In this document: positions 1 through 6,761 of the stretch, piece by piece
Numbering within the stretch: position 1 is the stretch's first letter
How the letters are laid out: each line of letters begins with the position of its first letter
Assembly (NCBI GenBank): GCA_946481195.1
Contig: CAMLNG010000208.1
Location: 1 to 6,761, forward strand
Length of the DNA stretch: 6,761 nt
DNA from: an uncultured Chromatiaceae bacterium
Lineage (GTDB): Bacteria; Pseudomonadota; Gammaproteobacteria; Enterobacterales; Alteromonadaceae
Direction of reading: 5' to 3'
The notes under the pieces: model-generated
Told to the model about the DNA's origin: nothing
The model's database searches: none
Seen by the model: only the letters and a program-made list of their open reading frames with translations
Translations under genes and position numbers: made by a program

Positions 1-45
1 GAAGTGCTGCAGCAAAAATGCGCTGACAACCAGACGTGCTGAGGT

Positions 46-270
46 TTAAGGCCGCTGGCGGTGTTTACTGAAATACAGAGTATGTTCTGCCAGCCGCCGG
101 TCTGGTAATAACAACAGCAGCATCAGCGCGAACAGGTTAAAAACCGGCAGCAAGCCGGTCAATGCAAACAGTCGGGGAGAATAACCTTTTTCGCTGGCCA
201 GCTGGTAACTGTACCAGCTCAGAATGAGTTGACTGGCAGTGAATAAAATCAGACTAAACCAGATATCCAT
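46..270 (-). CDS. Small two-helix membrane protein of unknown function
   Basis: This is a 74-residue protein that I do not recognise by name. It is mostly hydrophobic: a first membrane segment at about residues 3-23 and a second at about 33-55, ending in a run of leucines and then PDRR. A short loop between them carries EKGYSPR, and the C-terminus is basic (KHRQRP). The layout 'KGYSPRLFALTGLLPV...LLLLLPDR' resembles many short bacterial inner-membrane proteins, but that implies no function. The reading frame stays open upstream to 360. I chose the ATG at 270 because AGGGAG lies five to six bases before it on the minus strand, and because a perfect TATAAT (330-325) lies inside the longer frame, which would put its extra codons at or upstream of the promoter. 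It is divergent from queA. That it is expressed is inferred from the Shine-Dalgarno, promoter and membrane-protein composition. Confidence 0.6.
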   Translation of the reverse strand: MDIWFSLILFTASQLILSWYSYQLASEKGYSPRLFALTGLLPVFNLFALMLLLLLPDRRLAEHTLYFSKHRQRP

Positions 271-324
271 AGCGACTCCCTGTAATTTCTGTATGCTGCA
301 ACCGCGCGTCCTGCGCTCTCTGCG

Positions 325-330
325 ATTATA
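325..330 (-). promoter_or_regulatory. -10 box of the small membrane protein gene
   Basis: On the minus strand this reads TATAAT, a perfect match to the sigma-70 -10 consensus. A transcript would start near 318 and leave a leader of about 48 bases before the ATG at 270. No good -35 hexamer is present at 15-19 bases (the best match is about three of six), so the promoter may be weak or activator-dependent. Confidence 0.45.
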
Positions 331-444
331 GAACAGCACTTGCGCTATGCAGCGCGACATTTGCCTTTATTTCTGTAAGCCAAAAGCCTCAGAACTGCGA
401 TAAATTGAAGCCACTGTCAGCAGGTTTTAAACGTATCGATGCTG

Positions 445-469
445 CCGGTCATTGAGAAACTCAGGCCGG
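445..469. repeat. Imperfect inverted repeat over the queA -35 region
   Basis: CCGGTC at 445-450 pairs with GGCCGG at 464-469 (one G-U), and TGAG at 453-456 pairs with CTCA at 460-463 around an AAA loop, leaving AT at 451-452 unpaired. No T-run follows it, so it does not look like a terminator. It overlaps the candidate -35 hexamer of queA, so it could be an operator or simply a chance hairpin. Its function is unknown. Confidence 0.35.
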
Positions 470-480
470 ATCAGTAGACT
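452..480 (+). promoter_or_regulatory. Candidate sigma-70 promoter for queA
   Basis: A -35 element TTGAGA (452-457, five of six to consensus) is followed by exactly 17 bases and a -10 element TAGACT (475-480, four of six). A transcript would start near 487 and carry a GC-rich leader of about 50 bases, in which GGGC/GCCC can close a GCGA tetraloop at 489-500. It is the best plus-strand promoter seen upstream of queA, but it has no experimental support. Confidence 0.45.
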
Positions 481-536
481 GTGCGGCCGGGCGCGAGCCC
501 ATCAATCCCAGTGTTTGTCAGTAAAGCGGACCTGCT

Positions 537-2829
<2,293 letters not shown>

Positions 2830-2866
2830 AATTTAAAATTAAGCTTTAAAAACTAAGGGGATAACA

Positions 2867-3205
2867 ATGAGTTTTTTTATTTCTGATGCACAAGCGCAAA
2901 CTGCAGCAGCAGGTCAGCCTGGTGGTGGTTTAGACCTGGTGATTATGCTTGCCGCCTTCGGTCTGATTTTTTACTTCATGATTTTCCGTCCACAAAGCAA
3001 ACGGATGAAAGAACACAAAAACCTGATGGCGTCGCTGGCCAAAGGTGATGAAGTGTTAACGCAAGGCGGTTTAGTTGGCCGTATTGCTAAAATCGCTGAA
3101 GACAAAGATTTTGTCGTGATTGCGCTGAACGACACCACAGAAGTGACTGTGCAAAAGGGCTCTATCAGTGCCGTACTGCCGAAAGGCACGATGAAATCGC
3201 TGTAA
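2867..3205 (+). CDS. yajC: Sec translocon accessory subunit YajC
   Basis: YajC is a small inner-membrane protein that associates with SecD and SecF in the holo-translocon. It is not essential in E. coli and its exact role is unsettled. The 112-residue protein has the usual short N-terminal tail (MSFFISDAQAQ), one membrane helix at about 22-40 ending in the family motif FYFMIFRPQ (35-43), then a basic stretch (KRMKEHK) and a cytoplasmic domain with KGDEVLTQGGLVGRI (59-73), LNDTTEV (87-93) and VLPKGTMK (103-110). Length and motifs match E. coli YajC (110 residues). The ATG is preceded by AAGGGG six bases upstream, and an in-frame TAA at 2840-2842 excludes a much longer start. The 37-base gap to tgt is very AT-rich, which may favour ribosome loading. 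secD begins 21 bases downstream in the same frame. Confidence 0.97.
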   Translation: MSFFISDAQAQTAAAGQPGGGLDLVIMLAAFGLIFYFMIFRPQSKRMKEHKNLMASLAKGDEVLTQGGLVGRIAKIAEDKDFVVIALNDTTEVTVQKGSISAVLPKGTMKSL

Positions 3206-3226
3206 GCAGCCCGGAAGGAATTTACT

Positions 3227-5077
3227 GTGTTAAATCAAAACTCAATCTGGCGTTATCTGCTGGTGGTAGTGGTGATGGTGGTCAGTTTCATCTACGCCTT
3301 ACCGAATATTTACCCCAGCGACCCATCGCTGCAAATCAACGCGACCCGTGGTGCAGAAGTCACGGCTGAAGTCGTGGAAAAAATCAATACTGAGCTGACT
3401 GCCAAGCAAATCAGCAGTAAAAGTGTGGTGCTCGAAGACGGTCAGGTATTGGCACGTTTCCTGACGACTGAAGACCAGTTAAAAGCCCGTGAAGTTATTG
3501 AACAACTGCTTGGCGACAAATTCGTCACTGCACTGAATCTTGCGCCAGCCACACCGGCCTGGATGGACAGCATTGGTGCGGCACCAATGAAACTGGGTCT
3601 GGATTTACGCGGCGGCGTGCATTTCCTGATGGAAATCGACATGAAAACCGCGATGGACAAAAACGTCAACGACCTGGTCCAGAGCTACCGTTCAGATTTA
3701 CGTGAAGCGAAAGTGCGTTACCGCTCTGTCAGTGCCGATCTGCCGAAACAAGCCGTTGTTTTAACCTTCCGCACGCCGGAAGACGTGAAAGCTGCACAAA
3801 AAGTATTGTCGGAAAAAGACCGTGACATGGTGTACACCGATGCGCCGGACAATACGCTGATCGTCAGCTTCTCAGAAGCAAAAGTTAAAGCGCTGCGTGA
3901 AGACGCTGTCGCGCAAAACATCACCATTATCCGTAACCGGGTGAATGCGATTGGTGTTGCTGAACCTTTAGTTCAGCGTCAGGGCGCTGAGCGTATAGTT
4001 GTGCAGTTGCCTGGGGTGCAGGATACCGCTCGCGCCAAAGAGATTCTCGGCGCCACTGCGACCCTTGAATTCCGTTTAGTCGATGAAACTGCCGATGCTG
4101 TCAGTGCCGTTGCAGGTCGTGTGCCGCCAGCATCACAATTGTTTTATGACCGTGCCGGTAACCCGGTGGTGCTGCAAAAACGCATCATGCTGACAGGTAA
4201 CCACATCGTTGGCGCTAATGCTGGTTTTGACGAATACAGCCGGCCACAGGTCAATATTGATCTGGATGCCAAAGGCGGCAACAGTTTCTCACTGGCAACG
4301 AAAGATGCCATCGGCAAAGCGATGGCTACTGTATTTATCGAATACAAACCGACAGGTAAAAAAGATGCCGACGGTAAATCGTTGCTGGAGAAAAAAGAAG
4401 AAGTGGTGTCTGTTGCCACTATTCAGGCCCGTTTAGGCCGTAGCTTCCGCATCACGGGCCTAGATGCGCCGGGTGAGGCACAGAATCTGGCAGTATTACT
4501 GCGCGCCGGTGCCCTGATTGCGCCAATCCAGATTGTCGAAGAACGTACCATTGGTCCAAGCCTGGGCCAGGAAAATATCGACCTCGGTATGAACGCAATC
4601 CTTTGGGGTATGCTGGCTGTGGTCGGTTTTATGGTGTTTTACTACAAATGGTTTGGCGTGGTAGCAAATATTGCGTTGGCCTGTAACGTGGTGTTGCTGG
4701 TCGGTATGATTGCGATGATCCCGGGCGCAACCCTGACGTTGCCGGGGATGGCGGGTATTCTGCTGACTGTGGGGATGGCGGTTGACGCCAACGTGTTAAT
4801 TAATGAACGGATCCGCGAAGAGCTGGGCAATGGACGTTCGGCAATGCAGGCTATCCATGAAGGCTATGACCGGGCTTTTGCCACCATTGCTGACTCCAAT
4901 ATCACGACCTTGCTGGTGGCGTTAATCCTGTTTGGCGTTGGTACAGGTCCGGTGAAAGGCTTTGCGGTGACGCTGGCACTTGGCATCCTGACTTCAATTT
5001 TCACAGCGGTTGTGATCACGCGTCTGATCGTGAACGCCGTTTGGGGCCAGCGCCGCGGTGCTGAGCTGCCAATCTAA
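3227..5077 (+). CDS. secD: Protein translocase subunit SecD (GTG start)
   Basis: SecD pairs with SecF to use the ion-motive force to pull preproteins through SecYEG on the periplasmic side. The 616-residue protein (E. coli: 615) has a first membrane helix at about 7-27 ending in the family's YALPN (23-27), then a large periplasmic region. This holds NLAPATPAW (104-112), LGLDLRGGVHFLMEID (123-138), the IIRNRVNAIGVAEPLVQRQG segment (234-253) and LRAGALIAPIQIVEERTIGPSLG (425-447). Five membrane helices follow between about 455 and 604. Helix 4 carries VGMAVDANVLINERIREEL; its Asp520 corresponds to E. coli Asp519, required for ion-driven function. The start is GTG, chosen because GGAAGGAA lies six bases upstream and the protein then begins MLNQNSIW, parallel to the E. 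coli MLNRYPLW. Ten bases separate it from secF, whose Shine-Dalgarno overlaps the secD stop, so the two are probably translationally coupled. Confidence 0.98.
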   Translation: MLNQNSIWRYLLVVVVMVVSFIYALPNIYPSDPSLQINATRGAEVTAEVVEKINTELTAKQISSKSVVLEDGQVLARFLTTEDQLKAREVIEQLLGDKFVTALNLAPATPAWMDSIGAAPMKLGLDLRGGVHFLMEIDMKTAMDKNVNDLVQSYRSDLREAKVRYRSVSADLPKQAVVLTFRTPEDVKAAQKVLSEKDRDMVYTDAPDNTLIVSFSEAKVKALREDAVAQNITIIRNRVNAIGVAEPLVQRQGAERIVVQLPGVQDTARAKEILGATATLEFRLVDETADAVSAVAGRVPPASQLFYDRAGNPVVLQKRIMLTGNHIVGANAGFDEYSRPQVNIDLDAKGGNSFSLATKDAIGKAMATVFIEYKPTGKKDADGKSLLEKKEEVVSVATIQARLGRSFRITGLDAPGEAQNLAVLLRAGALIAPIQIVEERTIGPSLGQENIDLGMNAILWGMLAVVGFMVFYYKWFGVVANIALACNVVLLVGMIAMIPGATLTLPGMAGILLTVGMAVDANVLINERIREELGNGRSAMQAIHEGYDRAFATIADSNITTLLVALILFGVGTGPVKGFAVTLALGILTSIFTAVVITRLIVNAVWGQRRGAELPI

Positions 5078-5087
5078 GGAGTTATAG

Positions 5088-6032
5088 ATGCTACGGATTT
5101 TTACCTATAAGCATGCGCTGAACTTTATGCGGTTTAAATGGCATGCGCTGATTTTTTCCACCATTTTGGTGCTGGGTTCGCTGTTCAGTCTGTTCACCAA
5201 AGGGTTGAATCTGGGACTGGACTTCACCGGCGGTACTGTGATTGAAGTTGAGTTTGACCAACAGGCGAACCTGGATAAAGTCCGGGCTGCGCTGGGGGAA
5301 AGCGGCTTTCACGATGCGCAAGTCCAGTACTTCGGTAGTAGCCAGGACGTGATGATACGGATTGCGCCACGGGTAGGGGTTGAGCAAAAAGTCATTGGCC
5401 AGCAAATCCTGGAAGCTGTAAATAAAGTTGCCGAAACACCGGTCACGGTGAAAAAGGTTGATGTGGTTGGCTCTGCGGTCGGTGATGAACTGAAAGAAGA
5501 CGGCTTTCTGGCAGTCCTCGCTGCAATGGTTGGTATTCTGCTGTACGTTGCGGCACGTTTTGAATGGCGTTTTTCGGTCGGTGCTGTTGCGGCCTTGTTA
5601 CACGACGTCATTATTACGATGGGCGTGTTCTCCATCACCGGCAAAGAGTTTGATTTGACGGTACTCGCAGCAGTATTGGCGCTGATTGGTTACTCTATCA
5701 ACGATACCATAGTCGTGTTTGACCGCATCCGCGAAACGTTCCGCAAAGTGCGTGATCTGAGCACTGACGGAGCGGTGAATGAAGCGATCACCACCACGTT
5801 GAGCCGCACGACGATGACGTCTTTCACCACAGCTTTAACCCTAATGGTGTTGTATGCCATTGGCGGTGCCATGATTAATGGTTTTGCCTTTGCACTGCTG
5901 TTTGGTATCGCGATCGGTACTTACTCGTCGATCTTTATCGCTTCTGCTTTAGCGGTGATCTTGGGTGCGAGCCGTGAAGATTTGATGCCAACAGTGATTG
6001 AAAAAGAAGGGGCGGATACGCCTTCCATCTGA
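5088..6032 (+). CDS. secF: Protein translocase subunit SecF
   Basis: SecF is the partner of SecD in the inner-membrane complex that couples the ion gradient to late steps of protein export. The 314-residue protein has a first helix at about 18-38, a periplasmic P4 domain beginning with LGLDFTGGTVIEVEF (42-56), then RFEWRF (157-162) and a bundle of five helices between about 138 and 292. The key helix contains ALIGYSINDTIVVFDRIRETFR (198-219). Asp206 in GYSIND appears to match the functionally important E. coli Asp213. SRTTMTSFTTALT (239-251) and GFAFALLFGIAIGTYSSIF (265-283) are also typical. The start is fixed by an in-frame TAG directly before the ATG; AAGGAG (5076-5081) overlaps the secD stop. 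A strong terminator nine bases after the stop closes the operon. Confidence 0.98.
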   Translation: MLRIFTYKHALNFMRFKWHALIFSTILVLGSLFSLFTKGLNLGLDFTGGTVIEVEFDQQANLDKVRAALGESGFHDAQVQYFGSSQDVMIRIAPRVGVEQKVIGQQILEAVNKVAETPVTVKKVDVVGSAVGDELKEDGFLAVLAAMVGILLYVAARFEWRFSVGAVAALLHDVIITMGVFSITGKEFDLTVLAAVLALIGYSINDTIVVFDRIRETFRKVRDLSTDGAVNEAITTTLSRTTMTSFTTALTLMVLYAIGGAMINGFAFALLFGIAIGTYSSIFIASALAVILGASREDLMPTVIEKEGADTPSI

Positions 6033-6040
6033 GTGAAATA

Positions 6041-6065
6041 AGCCAGTCCCGTGACTGGCTTTTTT
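6041..6065 (+). terminator. Intrinsic terminator after secF
   Basis: AGCCAGTC (6041-6048) and GACTGGCT (6053-6060) form a perfect eight-base-pair stem with a CCGT loop, followed by an unbroken run of six T (6060-6065). It lies nine bases after the secF stop and should end the tgt-yajC-secD-secF transcript, leaving the rhodanese gene to its own promoter or to read-through. Confidence 0.9.
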
Positions 6066-6143
6066 CTGATTGAAGCAATAAGGTACTGAAGCTCACCGGC
6101 GATCGCGTAGCGGCTACAAAGGTTTTGGTTGAAGGAGTGCTAA

Positions 6144-6512
6144 ATGACAAAACAACACAACACGGGTTTCCTCGCCATGGTAGATGCAGCCAAAAGCCGG
6201 GTGCGCGAAATCACCATCGAGCAATACAATGCGCATCAAGCGCCTTGTGTGCTGATTGACGTGCGGGAAGATCTGGAATGGCAAAAAGGCCATTTACCGC
6301 AAGCGATGCATATCGGTAAAGGCGTGATCGAACGCGATATCGAAAGCAAAGTGCAGGATAAACAACAAACCTTAATTCTGTATTGCGGTGGAGGTTTCCG
6401 TTCAGCCTTAGCCGCCGATGCGCTGCAGCAGATGGGCTACAGCGATGTGCTGAGTCTGGCAGGCGGTTATACGGCCTGGGTCAATGCCGGCTTACCTGTA
6501 GTGCAGGATTAA
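6144..6512 (+). CDS. Single-domain rhodanese-like sulfurtransferase
   Basis: This 122-residue cytoplasmic protein is one complete rhodanese domain with a short N-terminal extension of about 20 residues. Rhodaneses carry a persulfide on an active-site cysteine and pass sulfur to acceptors such as thiols or cyanide; the acceptor here is unknown. Visible signatures are VLIDVREDLEWQKGHLPQAMHI (36-57, the CH2A-type DVRE...GHLPGA motif), the active-site loop CGGGFRSA (81-88) with catalytic Cys81 and Arg86, and SLAGGYTAWVNAGLPV (104-119, the C-terminal GG-W-GLP motif). There is no signal peptide or membrane segment. The start is fixed by an in-frame TAA immediately before the ATG, with GAAGGAG (6131-6137) as Shine-Dalgarno. 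It lies 111 bases after secF, past a terminator, and converges with suhB. It is too short for a two-domain SseA/TST-type enzyme; I do not assign a gene symbol such as glpE or pspE because neither active-loop sequence matches. Confidence 0.9.
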   Translation: MTKQHNTGFLAMVDAAKSRVREITIEQYNAHQAPCVLIDVREDLEWQKGHLPQAMHIGKGVIERDIESKVQDKQQTLILYCGGGFRSALAADALQQMGYSDVLSLAGGYTAWVNAGLPVVQD

Positions 6513-6527
6513 GCGACATATCAACTG

Positions 6528-6562
6528 AAAAACGCCACAAACTGCTCCTGCGTTTGCGGCGT
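6528..6562 (-). terminator. Candidate intrinsic terminator for suhB
   Basis: Read on the minus strand, positions 6562-6552 pair with 6542-6532 as an 11-base-pair stem around a nine-base loop, and five T (6532-6528) follow at its 3' side. One pair is G-U in the minus-strand RNA but would be an A-C mismatch in the plus-strand RNA, so the hairpin favours the suhB transcript. It begins 58 bases past the suhB stop. Confidence 0.6.
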
Positions 6563-6583
6563 ACCGTACATCCTGTACATAAC

Positions 6584-6608
6584 AACGCCGGCAAATGCCG
6601 GCGTTTTT
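6584..6608 (+). terminator. Intrinsic terminator after the rhodanese gene
   Basis: AACGCCGGC (6584-6592) pairs perfectly with GCCGGCGTT (6597-6605) around an AAAT loop, and a run of five T (6604-6608) ends it. The minus-strand side has only GTTGTTATG after the stem, so it should work mainly on the plus strand, though some bidirectional function is possible. It lies 71 bases after the rhodanese stop and 11 before the end of suhB. Confidence 0.85.
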
Positions 6609-6619
6609 GTCTGAATAGC

Positions 6620-6761
6620 TCAGCGCATCAGCGATTCAGGCAAATGCGGACGCATGCCTTTTAACATCGCAGCCAGTACTTTTGGATTACCGGCTACTAC
6701 GTTACCGCTTTTCAGCTGGTTATTGCCGCCAACGAAATCGCTGACCAGGCCACCGGCCTCG
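6620..6761 (-). CDS. suhB: Inositol-1-monophosphatase SuhB, C-terminal end (partial)
   Basis: Only the last 46 codons and the stop lie in the window; the gene continues beyond the right edge. The visible peptide begins EAGGLVSDFVGGNNQL, continues with SGNVVAGNPKVLAAML and ends HLPESLMR. The EAGG.V.D..G and SGN.VAGNP signatures are the C-terminal motifs of the inositol monophosphatase family, and the overall match to the end of E. coli SuhB (as I remember it) is close. SuhB hydrolyses myo-inositol-1-phosphate and, in E. coli, is also part of the Nus complex that promotes ribosomal RNA antitermination. The metal-binding and catalytic residues are in the missing part and cannot be checked. The gene converges with the rhodanese gene. 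The order secF - small gene - suhB resembles the arrangement I recall in Pseudomonas. The symbol rests on a short fragment plus this context. Confidence 0.85.
   Translation of the reverse strand, partial: EAGGLVSDFVGGNNQLKSGNVVAGNPKVLAAMLKGMRPHLPESLMR

Noticed and set aside
5..14. Perfect palindrome TGCTGCAGCA
   Set aside because: Ten bases, no T-run and no neighbouring copies; expected by chance.
1..45. Possible 3' end of a plus-strand gene (frames closing with TGA at 40-42 or TAA at 47-49), converging on the small membrane protein gene
   Set aside because: At most 15 codons are visible, no family motif can be read, and several frames are equally open.
2833..2860. The tail AAAAACTAAGGGG before yajC looks like the 3' end of a class I preQ1 riboswitch, tempting next to queuosine genes
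   Set aside because: There is no GC-containing P1 stem and no conserved C-bearing loop upstream, and the gene that follows is yajC, not a queuosine gene. The match is best explained by an AT-rich leader plus a Shine-Dalgarno.
3206..3226. Search for a SecM/VemP-like arrest peptide that would control secDF
   Set aside because: The gaps before yajC (37 bases) and before secD (21 bases) are too short to hold such a peptide gene, and nothing in the queA-tgt gap encodes one.
3227..6032. Assigning SecDF as sodium- or proton-driven
   Set aside because: The conserved aspartates are present in both types, and I cannot separate them from the sequence by eye.
6066..6143. Promoter for the rhodanese gene (TTGAAG at 6070, TACAAA at 6115, inverted repeat GTAGC-G-GCTAC at 6107-6117)
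   Set aside because: No pair of hexamers has acceptable spacing, and the short inverted repeat has no further support.
6383..6664. A 93-codon open frame on the plus strand overlapping the end of the rhodanese gene
   Set aside because: It lies out of frame within the rhodanese coding region, runs across both terminators into suhB, and its composition (Arg- and Cys-rich) looks non-coding.

Overview
This window is a stretch of core chromosome from a gammaproteobacterium. The encoded QueA, Tgt, YajC, SecD and SecF are close, nearly gap-free counterparts of the E. coli proteins as I remember them. The moderate GC content and the gene order fit an Alteromonadales/Rheinheimera-like or Pseudomonas-like relative better than an enterobacterium; the exact genus is an inference. 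No mobile element, CRISPR array, prophage, tRNA, rRNA or defence-type locus is visible.

Layout. At the left edge a small two-helix membrane protein of unknown function lies on the minus strand (46-270), with its own -10 box and Shine-Dalgarno. It is divergent from queA. A 266-base gap holds the two divergent promoter candidates, and the queA one is overlapped by an inverted repeat. Then, all on the plus strand, come queA (537-1571), tgt (1672-2829), yajC (2867-3205), secD (3227-5077, GTG start) and secF (5088-6032). A strong extended -10 promoter with a GC-rich discriminator sits in the 100-base queA-tgt gap. The tgt-yajC-secD-secF genes are spaced by only 10-37 bases, and a clear intrinsic terminator follows secF. 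Next comes a separate single-domain rhodanese-like sulfurtransferase gene (6144-6512). The window ends in the C-terminal 46 codons of suhB on the minus strand, converging on the rhodanese gene. Each of these two converging genes appears to have its own strand-specific terminator in the 107 bases between them.

How the genes work together. QueA and Tgt act in queuosine modification of tRNA position 34: Tgt exchanges guanine for preQ1, and QueA then adds the epoxy-cyclopentane moiety from S-adenosylmethionine. YajC, SecD and SecF form the accessory membrane complex that works with SecYEG and uses the proton (or sodium) motive force to assist protein export. The pairing of these two unrelated functions in one cluster is the long-known, conserved queA-tgt-yajC-secD-secF arrangement. 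I found no convincing evidence for a previously undescribed system; the points worth a second look are mostly regulatory elements and the small unknown gene.
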